A stretch of 64,000 nucleotides of DNA, from positions 62,001 to 126,000 of the forward strand of contig JAFAYV010000009.1 in the NCBI GenBank assembly GCA_019240115.1, read 5' to 3'. Positions 45,155-53,497 of this stretch are shown piece by piece; the first letter of the stretch is position 1, and every line of letters begins with the position of its first letter. A program made the translations under genes and the position numbers. Under the pieces are notes generated by a model. That model saw only the letters and a program-made list of their open reading frames with translations. It searched no databases and was not told the DNA's origin. The stretch comes from Solirubrobacterales bacterium. GTDB taxonomy: Bacteria > Actinomycetota > Thermoleophilia > Solirubrobacterales > Solirubrobacteraceae.

Positions 45155-46301
45155 CGATCCCCACGCCGGATTGCGCGAGGGGGTCCGCGCCGTCTGTCGC
45201 CGGTTCCCCGAGGGCTATTGGCGCGAGCTCGATGCCCAGGGCGCCTACCCCGCGGCGTTCGTGGAGGCGATGACCGAAGCGGGCTACCTCGCCGCGCTCA
45301 TCCCGCGGGAGTACGGCGGCCTCGGGCTCGGCATCGACGAGGCCTCGGTCGTGCTCGAGGAGATCAACCGCGCGGGCGGCAACGCGCAGCCGGCGCATGC
45401 CCAGGTCTACACGATGGGCACCCTGCTGCGCCACGGCTCCGAGGCGCAGAAGGAGCGCTGGCTGCCGCGGATCGCCTCCGGGGACATCCGCCTGCAGGCG
45501 TTCGCGGTGACCGAGCCCGAGGCGGGCACCGACACGACCTCGCTGTCGACGATGGCGCGCCACGACGGCGACGGATATCTCATCGACGGTCGCAAGATCT
45601 ACATCTCCCGGGTCCTGCAGTCCGACTTCATGATCCTGCTCGCCCGCACGACGCCGCGCGCCGAGGTGCAGCGTCGCTCCGACGGCCTATCGGTCTTCTT
45701 CGTCGACCTGCAGGCGGCGATCGGGCACGGACTCGACGTGCGCCCGCTGCGCGTGATGATCAACAACGCGACCAACGAGCTCGTGTTCGACGGTCTCCGC
45801 GTCGACGCCGACTGCCTGATCGGGACCGAGGGAGAGGGCTTTCGCTACATCCTCGACGGCATGAACGCCGAGCGCATCCTCATCGCCGCCGAGTGCGTCG
45901 GCAACGGGCGCTGGTTCACCGAGCACGCGACGCAGCGGGCCCGCGAGCGCGAGGTGTTCGGCCGGCCGATCGGCGCCAATCAGGGGGTCCAGTTCCCGAT
46001 CGCGCGGGCCCATATCGACATCGAGGCGGCCGACCTGATGCGCGCCGAGGCGGCCCGCCGGTTCGACGCTGGCCTGCCCTGCGGCGCGCAGGCGAACATG
46101 GCGCTGCTGCTCGCGGCCGACGCCGCTTGGCAGGCGGCGAACACGGCGATCCAGACCTTCGGCGGCTACGGCTACGACGCCGAGTACGACGTCGAGCGCA
46201 AGTTTCGCGAGACGCGGCTGTTCCAGATCGCGCCGGTCTCCACCAACCTCATCCTCGCCCACGTCGCCCAGCACGTGCTCGGGCTTCCACGGTCGTTCTA
46301 G
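45141..46301 (+). CDS. Acyl-CoA dehydrogenase
   Basis: Flavoprotein (386 aa) introducing a double bond into an acyl-CoA. AFAVTEPEAGTDTTSL near residues 117-132 and QTFGGYGYDAEYDVERKFRE near 338-357 are the FAD/substrate and C-terminal signatures; the catalytic base region lies near the latter. ATG at 45141 overlaps the CaiB reading frame. With MaoC and CaiB it forms a small acyl-CoA degradation locus whose CoA-transferase is broken. Confidence 0.92.
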   Translation: MPTADDPHAGLREGVRAVCRRFPEGYWRELDAQGAYPAAFVEAMTEAGYLAALIPREYGGLGLGIDEASVVLEEINRAGGNAQPAHAQVYTMGTLLRHGSEAQKERWLPRIASGDIRLQAFAVTEPEAGTDTTSLSTMARHDGDGYLIDGRKIYISRVLQSDFMILLARTTPRAEVQRRSDGLSVFFVDLQAAIGHGLDVRPLRVMINNATNELVFDGLRVDADCLIGTEGEGFRYILDGMNAERILIAAECVGNGRWFTEHATQRAREREVFGRPIGANQGVQFPIARAHIDIEAADLMRAEAARRFDAGLPCGAQANMALLLAADAAWQAANTAIQTFGGYGYDAEYDVERKFRETRLFQIAPVSTNLILAHVAQHVLGLPRSF

Positions 46302-46344
46302 TGGTCGGCCGGGCGAGCAGTTCTACCTGCTGCGGCTGATGACG

Positions 46345-46986
46345 TCACGAGCGTGAGCGCTCGAGCACATGGCGTCGCGGGGCCGCCAGTGGCGCGTTCA
46401 CCGGCGCGCGGGAGCAGGGTTCGCCCGGAGCACGAGCCCGGGCGAGCTCGACGTCGCGGTACGTCAGCCGGTCGGGAGGGTGGCCGCTGATCGCCCGGCG
46501 CTCGAGGTCGAGCAGCGCCTCTTGGCGGTCGGTCCCGCCGGCGCCGTCGGTCAGCTCGCGCTCGGTAGCGATGACGCGGTGCCGGGGGATGAGGATCGGC
46601 ACCGGCGTGCGGTCGACCGCCGTGGCGACCGCTCGTAGAGCGGCGGGCCGTCCGACGATGATCGCCAGCTCGGCGTCGGTGAGCGTCGTTCCGTAGGGGA
46701 CGCGCTTGATCGCCTCCCAGACGCGGCGCTCGAACGGGCTGCCGGCGCTGAGGTCGAGCAGGATGTCGAAGCGCTCCCGGTCGCCGGCGAAGTACTGCTT
46801 GAGCTGCAGAGTCGCCATCGCGAATGCGGCAGGCCAGCGATCGGCCTCATCGAGCGTCGAGCGAGGCTCGGAGAACTGCAGGCCGGTCAGGCCTGTCGGG
46901 CCGCCGAGGAGCGTGAGCGGCCCGAGCGGGGTGTCGTGGACGGTCCAGAAGATGACGAGGCGCGGGTCGTAGCGGTCGTGGTGTCA
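46345..46986 (-). pseudogene. Degenerate O6-alkylguanine-DNA alkyltransferase (Ogt-type) gene
   Basis: Protein similarity covers a full Ogt: VHDTPLGPLTLLGGPTGLTG near the beginning, FERRVWEAIKRVPYGTT, then PILIPRHRVIATERELTDG. The acceptor-cysteine motif PCHRV reads PRHRV, so the alkyl-accepting Cys is Arg. The N-terminal homology starts just after an in-frame TGA and has no ATG, GTG or TTG before ATG 46818, so the first third cannot be translated normally. A shortened protein from 46818 (157 aa) is possible. A functional alkyltransferase-like (cysteine-less) protein is an alternative but the lost start argues against it. Confidence 0.7.
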
Positions 46987-47099
46987 GAGCAGCCGGGTGC
47001 CGTCGGACAGACTCTCACGGTAGCCGCCGAGGCCGACCGCCACTCGACGGCCACCTTCGCGACGGAGGATGACCCGCGGGTTGGCGGGCGCCGGCGGGC

Positions 47100-47141
47100 T
47101 TGACTTTGGGCGGCAAAGCCCAGTAGAGTTTGTGTCACAAA
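47100..47141 (+). promoter_or_regulatory. Promoter with a perfect palindromic operator
   Basis: TTGACT (47100-47105) and TAGAGT (47124-47129) with an 18-bp spacer resemble a housekeeping promoter. Directly after, TTTGTGTCACAAA (47129-47141) is a perfect 6-bp inverted repeat around one base. It lies 17 bp upstream of the membrane-protein ATG, whose GGAGG is at 47147-47151. The downstream winged-helix gene is the obvious candidate binder, giving autorepression. Confidence 0.72.
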
Positions 47142-47158
47142 CTATCGGAGGCTGAGAG

Positions 47159-47833
47159 ATGAGCGACATCTCCGGGACGGGCAACGCCGCGAACGAGGCC
47201 GACGAGGGTCGGCTGGATCCTCGGGAAGCCGCGCGTCTGTTGGCGCAGACGCGGTGGCGGGCGCAGCGCGGGCTGGACTTCCGCTCGCCGTGGCTGTCGC
47301 TGCTCGCGGCAGCAGCGATGCTGGTGGGGTTCGGTGCAATCTGGCTGTCGGTCCGCGGCCAGCATCCCTATGAGGGTCCGACCCCCGTGGGTCTGGTGGG
47401 CCTGTATGCGGCAGTGCTGGTTCGGATCGCCTCGGTCATCTACGCCCATCGCCGAGCCACCGAGGGCGTCACCGGGCGCTCCGTGCAGCGGCGCCAGGCG
47501 GAGGGAGCGGCGCTGGCGGTGGCGCTGATCGTGGTGTATGTGGTCATGGCCGCCCTGGCGCACGCCGGGGCGAGCGATGGAGTCGTCTACGGCGTCTACG
47601 TCAGCTCGGCGACGCTGATCGTGCTCGGCACCTTCGGGGCCGCCCGCGCGGCCGCCCGGGAGGATTGGCCGAGCCTCGGCCTGTCCACCGCGGTCATGCT
47701 CGTCGCCTCGGGCAGCGCGTTCGCCGGACCGCGCGGGGTGTGGCTCAGCGACGGCGTGGGGCTGTGCGTCGTCCTGCTGGGCTACGGGACCCTCCAGGCG
47801 TGGCGGCGGCACGCATCCGGATCAGACGCATGA
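47159..47833 (+). CDS. Multi-pass membrane protein
   Basis: A 224-residue protein with a charged N-terminal 40 residues and about five or six membrane helices (about 45-65, 78-95, 118-140, 145-165, 172-190, 195-212). LDPREAARLLAQTRWRAQRG near the start is common in actinobacterial membrane proteins paired with winged-helix regulators. Substrate or function unknown. Stop overlaps the regulator's ATG. Confidence 0.75.
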   Translation: MSDISGTGNAANEADEGRLDPREAARLLAQTRWRAQRGLDFRSPWLSLLAAAAMLVGFGAIWLSVRGQHPYEGPTPVGLVGLYAAVLVRIASVIYAHRRATEGVTGRSVQRRQAEGAALAVALIVVYVVMAALAHAGASDGVVYGVYVSSATLIVLGTFGAARAAAREDWPSLGLSTAVMLVASGSAFAGPRGVWLSDGVGLCVVLLGYGTLQAWRRHASGSDA

Positions 47834-48129
47834 GCGCTGCCGGGATCGACCCGGTGATCCACGTCCCCGCCCGGCTGCAGATCGTCGCCACGCTGGCCGC
47901 CCTGCCCGAAGGGGACGCGCTGTCGTTCACCCGTCTGCAGAACATGATCGGACTCACTCCCGGCAACCTCATCACACACCTCCGCAAGCTCGAGGACGTC
48001 GACTACGTCACGATCGAGAAGACCGGCAGCGGGCCGGCATCGCGCACCGCGGTGGCGCTGACCCACCGGGGGCACGCGGCCCTGGACCTCTACACCGAAA
48101 CGCTCCGCGGCCTGCTCAACGGCCTCTAG
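47830..48129 (+). CDS. Winged-helix transcriptional regulator (ArsR/MarR-like)
   Basis: A 99-residue single-domain regulator. DALSFTRLQNMIGLTPGNLITHLRKLEDVDYV (in parts: FTRLQNMIGLTPGN, LITHLRKLEDVDYV) is the helix-turn-helix and GSGPASRTAVALTHRG the wing. No metal-binding cysteines of ArsR sensors are present. ATGA overlap with the membrane-protein gene. Probably controls its own operon through the upstream palindrome. Confidence 0.85.
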   Translation: MSAAGIDPVIHVPARLQIVATLAALPEGDALSFTRLQNMIGLTPGNLITHLRKLEDVDYVTIEKTGSGPASRTAVALTHRGHAALDLYTETLRGLLNGL

Positions 48130-48246
48130 TAGTAGTGCTTCACATTGGAGGGCAGGACTCGAGTGAGCCGGCGATGAGGAGCGTGGCGAGCACGCGGGTC
48201 AGGTAGGAGTTCCCGCCGACACCGTGGCTTGGCGGGTCGGTTCGGG

Positions 48247-49554
48247 CTAGACCAGGCTAGGGAGGCTGGTCGCGAGCGCGCCGGCGGCCATGACGGCGAC
48301 GATGATCACGCTGATCGTCGCGACCACGCGGAAGATGGGGCCGTTTGCGGCGGGGCCGAGGACGCTGGGGCGGTTGGCGAGCGCGAGGATGAACGCGAGC
48401 AGGATTGGGGTGATGATCCCGTTGAGGATCTGGGCGTTGACCAGGAGCGAGATGAGGTTGCCGGGGACGAGTGCGAGGCCGGCGCCGATGATGATCTCGA
48501 TCGTGAACAGGCCAAGGAATAGGCGGGCTTCGCTGAAGCGCCGCGAGACGCTGGACTCGGTGCCGATCGCCTCGCCGACGGCGTAGGCGGTCGAGAGGGG
48601 GACCACGGCGGCGGCGAGGGCGCTGGCGCCGATCAGACCGATCGCGAAGAGCTCGGAGGCGAAGCGGCCGGCGACGGGTTTGAGTGCGTGCGCGGCTTGG
48701 GCGGCGGAGTTCAGCGGCGCGCGGTGGTGGATCGCGGCCGCAGTGGCGATGATGATGAAGATGCTGACGATGTCGGCGAAGATCGCGCCGCTGACGGTGT
48801 CCAGCCGGGTGGCTGGGTACTCGCTGGGGCCGGCGCCCTTGTCGGCGACGGCGGCGGCGACGTAGAACTGCATGTAGGGGGTGATAGTCGTGCCGATCAG
48901 AGCGACCGCCAGCAGCAGGAAACTCTTGTTGGCCAGCAGGTGGGGCAGGATCAGGTTGCTGGTGGCGGTGCCCCAGTCGGGGTGGGCGAGGATCGCGGCG
49001 ATCGGGTAGGTGATGAACACCAGGCTGAGCAGCAGGAAGATCCGTTCGGCGTAGCGGTAGCTGCCGAGCGTGACCAGCGCCCAGATCGCGAGCGCGGCGA
49101 CCGGGACGCTGAGGTAGCGGCTGACATGCAGGAGCTGCATCGCGGCGGCGATCCCGGCGAACTCGCTGACGACCAGCCCGGTGTTCGCGATCACGAGCAG
49201 CACGAGCGCGAACGCGGCGATCCGCAGGCTGAATTGCTCGCGGATGAGCGCGCCGAGGCCTTGGCCGGTGTAGGCGCCCAGGCGGGCGCACATCTCCTGC
49301 ACGACCACGAGCCCGACGGTGACCAGGAGCATCACGAACAGGGTGCGGTAGCCGAACTGCGCGCCGGCGGAGGCGTAGGTGACGATCCCGCCGGCGTCGT
49401 TGCCGGCGTTGGCCGCGATCAGCCCCGGTCCGAGGATCGCCAGCACCAGGATCAGCCTTCGCCGCAGCGCCGGCCGTCCCGGTGGCACCCGCTCGCCTTG
49501 AGTCGGGTCGCCGGTGGTCGGCGGCGACGTGGTCGTGGGCTCGGGGGCGCTCAT
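48247..49554 (-). CDS. NRAMP-related divalent metal transporter
   Basis: Membrane transporter (435 aa, about 11 helices). In helix 1 the usual DPGN is NDAGG (ANAGNDAGGIVTYASAG), and helix 6, normally with a metal-binding Met in 'MPHN', reads GTTITPYMQFYVAAA. These changes match the NRAMP-related Mg2+ transporter (NRMT) type rather than classical Mn/Fe NRAMP. Last gene of a three-gene operon with an MgtE_N/CBS protein and a second transporter. Magnesium as substrate is inferred. Confidence 0.83.
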   Translation of the reverse strand: MSAPEPTTTSPPTTGDPTQGERVPPGRPALRRRLILVLAILGPGLIAANAGNDAGGIVTYASAGAQFGYRTLFVMLLVTVGLVVVQEMCARLGAYTGQGLGALIREQFSLRIAAFALVLLVIANTGLVVSEFAGIAAAMQLLHVSRYLSVPVAALAIWALVTLGSYRYAERIFLLLSLVFITYPIAAILAHPDWGTATSNLILPHLLANKSFLLLAVALIGTTITPYMQFYVAAAVADKGAGPSEYPATRLDTVSGAIFADIVSIFIIIATAAAIHHRAPLNSAAQAAHALKPVAGRFASELFAIGLIGASALAAAVVPLSTAYAVGEAIGTESSVSRRFSEARLFLGLFTIEIIIGAGLALVPGNLISLLVNAQILNGIITPILLAFILALANRPSVLGPAANGPIFRVVATISVIIVAVMAAGALATSLPSLV

Positions 49555-50939
49555 GCGGGCGCGTGGCGGAACAGCTGAAAGCGGGTCTTGTCAGAGACCA
49601 GCGCGTCGACGATGTCATCGGCCAGGATCCGCCCCAGCGGCCGTCCGTCCTCGTCGACGACCAGGATCGAGGCCGAGCGGTTCGCGATCAGGGCAACCGC
49701 GACCTCGCTGACCGGGGTGTCGGGGCTGACGGTCACCGGCCACGGCGGCCCGATCAGCTCTGAGAGCCGCCGGTCGCGGTCGGCGAGCAGCAGCTCGAGG
49801 ACCGTGACGTCGTCCAGCAGCCGTCCCTGCGGGTCGACCACGACGATCGCGGACAGGTCAACGGCATGAGCGGCCAGGTCGCGCAACCGTTCGGTGACCT
49901 GCGCGACGGTGTCGTGTTCGGCGCACTGCACCAGCGTGCTCGTCATCACGCCGCCGGCGCGGTCCTCGTCATAGCCCAGCAGCCGCGCGAGCCGAGCCGA
50001 GACGTCCGTGGGCATCGCGTCGAGCAGTCGGGCGCGCTCGGCGGCGGTCATGTCGCGTAGCGCGTCGACGGCCTCGTCGGGCTCCATCTGGGCCAGCAGC
50101 TCCGCAGCGGTCTCGGGGGGCGCGTCACGGAGCAGGCGGTGGACATCGTCGTCGTGCATCTCCTCGACCGCGTCGGCGGCGGCCTCGGGATCGAGCGTGT
50201 CGAGCAGGTGCTGGCGCTCTGAGCGGCCGAGCTCTTCGAGCAGGTCGGCGAGCTCCCCGGGCCGCAACGCTGACAGCGCGCGCCCGGAGGTCCGCAGCCG
50301 AACCCCGCCGATGCGGTCGGCGTCGGCGAGCGGCTGGATCGCGGCCCAGTCGATCACCCGCTCCGGGGTGGGACGGACCCGCAGCCGCGCCGGCCCCAAC
50401 CGTCGCAGCAGACTGGTCGTGCTGACGTCCACGCCGACGAGGCGAAGCTCGCCGCGCAGCTGGGCGAGCACGAGGTCGGCGGCGCGGATCACACGGCGGC
50501 CATCCACATCGATCAGCTGGTGGTCCAGGACGCTCGCGGCCAGCTGCATCTCTCCGTCCCGCGGTTCGAACTCGCGTAGATCGACTCGCGCGCTGGCGAG
50601 CCGCACTTCGCCGTGCGCGACGTGCGCGATCTGGGAGGCGGGCACCCAGCTGCGACGGCGACCGACCCGGATGATCAGTCCGGTCGCCGGCGGGTAGGGC
50701 TCAAGCTCGGTGTCCGGGGAGAAGTTCACCACGACGTCGACCACGCGGCCGACCTCATCGCCGGCCTGGTTGCTCACCGGTCGGCCGATCAGCCCGGCGA
50801 GGCTGACCAGCGCCTCGCGGACCGACCGCAGCGCCAACGCCCGTCCTGAGCGCAGCCCGCGATCGCGCAGCGACCGCAGCCGCCCCCACCGCGGGTGCGC
50901 GTAGGTCCGCTCGGTCATCGGCGCTGACGCGTCACCCAC
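49551..50939 (-). CDS. Soluble PRC-barrel, MgtE_N and CBS domain protein
   Basis: A 462-residue cytoplasmic protein. A PRC-barrel-like part (about 45-200, with GLIGRPVSNQAGDEVGRVVDVVV split as GLIGRPVSNQAGDEVG, RVVDVVV) precedes an MgtE N domain of helical repeats (about 235-335: ALRPGELADLLEEL, LLDTLDPEAAADAV, LLAQMEPDEAVDAL, LLDAMPTDVSARL), then a CBS pair (about 345-455). It has the complete cytosolic Mg2+-sensing part of the MgtE channel but no channel domain. GTG 50939 lies 3 bp after the upstream transporter; ATG 50918 is an alternative. Likely a metal-responsive gate or regulator for the flanking transporters. Confidence 0.85.
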   Translation of the reverse strand: MGDASAPMTERTYAHPRWGRLRSLRDRGLRSGRALALRSVREALVSLAGLIGRPVSNQAGDEVGRVVDVVVNFSPDTELEPYPPATGLIIRVGRRRSWVPASQIAHVAHGEVRLASARVDLREFEPRDGEMQLAASVLDHQLIDVDGRRVIRAADLVLAQLRGELRLVGVDVSTTSLLRRLGPARLRVRPTPERVIDWAAIQPLADADRIGGVRLRTSGRALSALRPGELADLLEELGRSERQHLLDTLDPEAAADAVEEMHDDDVHRLLRDAPPETAAELLAQMEPDEAVDALRDMTAAERARLLDAMPTDVSARLARLLGYDEDRAGGVMTSTLVQCAEHDTVAQVTERLRDLAAHAVDLSAIVVVDPQGRLLDDVTVLELLLADRDRRLSELIGPPWPVTVSPDTPVSEVAVALIANRSASILVVDEDGRPLGRILADDIVDALVSDKTRFQLFRHAPA

Positions 50940-50942
50940 AGC

Positions 50943-52634
50943 TCACCCCACGCTGATCGAGACGAGCTTGACGAGAACCAGCGCCACCGCGAGCGCGAGA
51001 TACCCGCGAAGCGTCAGCAACCCGACCTTCCGCCGGACCGACAGCATCGGTGGCGCGAGCGCTGCCAACGGTGGCATTCGCCACTGCGCGCGCTCCTCTG
51101 AGGCCACCCGCGGCCGGGATGGGAGCTCAAGGCGCCCGCCGCGGGGCACGCTGAGCATCCGCTCCGCCAGCGCCTCGCGGCGGAACAACCACCCGCGCAG
51201 CAGCAAATAGACACCGATCACGACTCCGATCACCAGCCCGCCGGCCAGGACCGCCACGATCGCCGCGAACCGGATGTGCGGGAACAGGATGCTGGCGGTC
51301 AACAGGACCGACAGCATCACCAGGCTCCACACGACGATGCTCGTGAACACGTTGCGCCACCGGCCGTTGACCCACGGGCCGAGCACGTCACGGTCGTTGC
51401 ACAGCAGCAACAGGAACACGGTCGCGCTGGGCAGCAGCACCCCCGCCAGGCTTTGCACCCCCTCGGTCAGCGTCCCCAACGGCACCCCCGGGATGAGCAC
51501 CAAGACGACCGCGAGCACCATGAGCGCTCCGTAGCACCCGTAGAACGCCTTGGCCTGTCCGACGGAGCGGTGCAGCGAGTGGTTGACCCCCAGCACGTCG
51601 CTCGTCGCATATGCGCTCGCCAGGCCGACCGCGGCCGCACCGATGATGCTCGCGTCCAACAACCCGATCGCGAACAGCGTCCCGGCCAATGGCGCGCCGG
51701 CGTGTGCCAGTCCTGCGCTGACGCCGGCGGCGTCGGTGAAATGTCCGAACCCTGGGCGGCCGGTGAACGCGGCCGCGGAGAAGCCGATCATCGCGGCGGC
51801 GCCGGCGATCACGAGCACGATCCCGATCCACAGATCGGCTTTCTCATATCGGATGAACCGGGGGGTGATCCGCTTGTCGATCACATAGGACTCCTGAAAG
51901 AACAGCTGCCACGGCGCGATCGTCGTGCCCACGATCGCGATCACCAACAACAACGCCGCCGAAGCGTTCGCGCCCGCCGGGAAGCCAGGCACCAGCACGC
52001 CGTGCACCATCGCCGCGGCGGGCGGGTGCACGAGTGCGTAGACCGCGATCAGCACCAACGAACCGGCCACCAACCCCAGGCACAACCGCTCAAATCGGCG
52101 CAGGCTGCCGGTGCTCGCCGCGCCAACCACAATCACGGCGCCGAGCACGACCGTCGGTCCCTTCGGCAGATCCAGCGCACGGCCCGCGAGCGTGATCCCG
52201 ATGAACTCGGTGATCACCGTCAGCGCGTTGAGCACGAACAGATCAATCACGCTAAACGCGCCCCAGAAACGACCGAACCGCTCCAGGATCAGCCGAGCGT
52301 GACCCACCCCGGTCACCGCGCCTAGGCGCACGACCATCTCCTGGTTGACGTAGAGCACCGGGACCAGCAGCACCAGCGTCCACAACAGCCGCGTCCCGTA
52401 GTTCTGACCCGCCTGCGTATAGGTCCCAAACGCGCCCGCGTCGTTATCGCCGACCATCACGATCAACCCCGGACCCAGGATCGCCAACAACGTCGCTGCC
52501 CACGGCGACGGCCTGCGGCGCACCGCCGAGCGTTCCCCCAGCCGGATCGTGCCCAGCGCGCCGTGAATGTCACCGATATGCGCGTCGTCTGACACCGCGC
52601 GATCTCCCGACCGGGCCAGGGGTGCCGCGTTCAT
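50943..52634 (-). CDS. NRAMP-related divalent metal transporter with C-terminal extension
   Basis: A 563-residue transporter of the same family as the one at the end of the operon. Helix 1 carries GDNDAGAFGTY in place of DPGN and helix 6 carries GTTIAPWQLFFQE. It has a longer soluble N-terminus (about 45 residues) and about 90 extra residues at the C-terminus with one more membrane helix. ATG 52632-52634 follows GGAGG. First structural gene after the leader peptide and hairpin. Confidence 0.83.
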   Translation of the reverse strand: MNAAPLARSGDRAVSDDAHIGDIHGALGTIRLGERSAVRRRPSPWAATLLAILGPGLIVMVGDNDAGAFGTYTQAGQNYGTRLLWTLVLLVPVLYVNQEMVVRLGAVTGVGHARLILERFGRFWGAFSVIDLFVLNALTVITEFIGITLAGRALDLPKGPTVVLGAVIVVGAASTGSLRRFERLCLGLVAGSLVLIAVYALVHPPAAAMVHGVLVPGFPAGANASAALLLVIAIVGTTIAPWQLFFQESYVIDKRITPRFIRYEKADLWIGIVLVIAGAAAMIGFSAAAFTGRPGFGHFTDAAGVSAGLAHAGAPLAGTLFAIGLLDASIIGAAAVGLASAYATSDVLGVNHSLHRSVGQAKAFYGCYGALMVLAVVLVLIPGVPLGTLTEGVQSLAGVLLPSATVFLLLLCNDRDVLGPWVNGRWRNVFTSIVVWSLVMLSVLLTASILFPHIRFAAIVAVLAGGLVIGVVIGVYLLLRGWLFRREALAERMLSVPRGGRLELPSRPRVASEERAQWRMPPLAALAPPMLSVRRKVGLLTLRGYLALAVALVLVKLVSISVG

Positions 52635-52651
52635 GACGACCTCCAAGCACA

Positions 52652-52668
52652 GCCCGACTCGGGCTGCG
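52652..52668. promoter_or_regulatory. 17-bp palindrome before the first NRAMP-like gene
   Basis: CAGCCCGACTCGGGCTG is a perfect 8-bp inverted repeat around one base, only 18 bp upstream of the ATG and just before the GGAGG. In RNA it could form a hairpin adjacent to the ribosome site after opening the innermost pairs. It is the second such element in this leader region. Confidence 0.5.
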
Positions 52669-52719
52669 AGCAGGAAGAGCGCACGCCCGACCCGCTGGTC
52701 CTGTGGCCGAGCCGGCGGG

Positions 52720-52851
52720 TCAGGCGCGGCCCGCCGAGCAGGATCGGGGGCACGGACACGGCCCGCCGTCCAGCTCAGACACAGCGTCCTCGGCGCGGCC
52801 CGGCGGGCCGGAGGCTCGGTCACGCACGACCGAAGCGACAACAATTCTCAT
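52720..52851 (-). CDS. Candidate leader peptide of the metal-transport operon
   Basis: A 43-codon frame starting at ATG 52849-52851 with GAAGGAG 7 bp upstream and ending 85 bp before the first transporter gene. It begins MRIVVASVVRDRASG and has an acidic centre and a PCPCPRSC stretch. Acid- and proline-rich leader peptides regulate mgtA-type genes by translation stalling in other bacteria; a similar role here is speculation. It could also be a non-functional frame. Confidence 0.4.
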   Translation of the reverse strand: MRIVVASVVRDRASGPPGRAEDAVSELDGGPCPCPRSCSAGRA

Positions 52852-52852
52852 A

Positions 52853-52889
52853 GCGGGCTCCTTCGGGTTTCTCTCCCCGAACGGCCCGC
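52853..52889 (-). promoter_or_regulatory. Nested stem-loop sequestering the leader-peptide ribosome site
   Basis: In the leftward transcript, outer arms GCGGGC (52889-52884) and GCCCGC (52858-52853) enclose inner arms TTCGGG (52881-52876) and CCCGAA (52867-52862) with a GAGAGAAA-type loop. The GGAG ribosome site lies between the inner and outer right-hand arms, so the fold would mask it. The first ATG begins one base after the structure. This is the arrangement expected of a translational switch or attenuator. No known riboswitch consensus was recognised. Confidence 0.5.
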
Positions 52890-53147
52890 CAACCGCGACC
52901 CTCAGCTCAGAGAACGCGCGCGCGCCGACAGGGAGATGTGAAGACTTCGAGGTTGGTCTTCGTCCATAGCGTCAGATCAGATCTCCTTGCCGCGCGATAA
53001 GCGGGCGTAGGCGGTGCGCGGGACACGCTATCACCCAATCCGCGTGCCGGCCACCGCACCGGAGCGGCTTCACGCCGCGCAAACGCGGGCGGTGGGTGAC
53101 CATTTTTCGCCTCCGCCCGTCGTAGCGCGGCTCCATCCGATTCACCG

Positions 53148-53393
53148 ATGCCGAGCGCGAGAATCGCCGCACTGCCGACCCGCGAACGCCTCCACGACGC
53201 CGCGCAGCAGCTGCTCAGCTCAGACGGCTGGCAGCGATGGGTTCGCGTGCGCGCAAGGGGCGGCCTCGCGCGACTGTCGCTCAACAACCAGCTGCTGGTC
53301 GCGCTCTCCTGCCCGGACGCGACGGTCGTCGCGGGGTTCGCGCAGGAGCCAGGTTCTTCAAGCTGGTCTCTCGCTCGAACTCCTGATCGGTAG
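53148..53393 (+). pseudogene. Fragment of an ArdC-type antirestriction/ssDNA-binding domain
   Basis: An 81-residue frame with AAQQLLSSDGWQRWV, LARLSLNNQLLVAL and DATVVAGF, which follow the N-terminal ssDNA-binding domain of ArdC-like plasmid proteins ('...YSLNNxLLIxxQxPxATxVAGF'). It ends abruptly in unrelated residues (PGSSSWSLARTPDR), and no peptidase or remaining domain follows. Probably the stump of a protein from a mobile element. Confidence 0.6.
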
Positions 53394-53497
53394 CGCGGCA
53401 ACGCCCGATTAGCGGGCGTTTGGGCTCCGGTGGCGGGTGATCGGGCGTCGGTTGGGCGGGTGCTGGATCGATCGAGGACGCTTGTACCATCACCGCG

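Noticed and set aside
52640-52890. Known Mg2+ M-box or Mn2+ riboswitch before the NRAMP-like operon
   Set aside because: Stem-loops are present, but I could not find the conserved core sequences of either class, so only an unnamed leader structure is reported.
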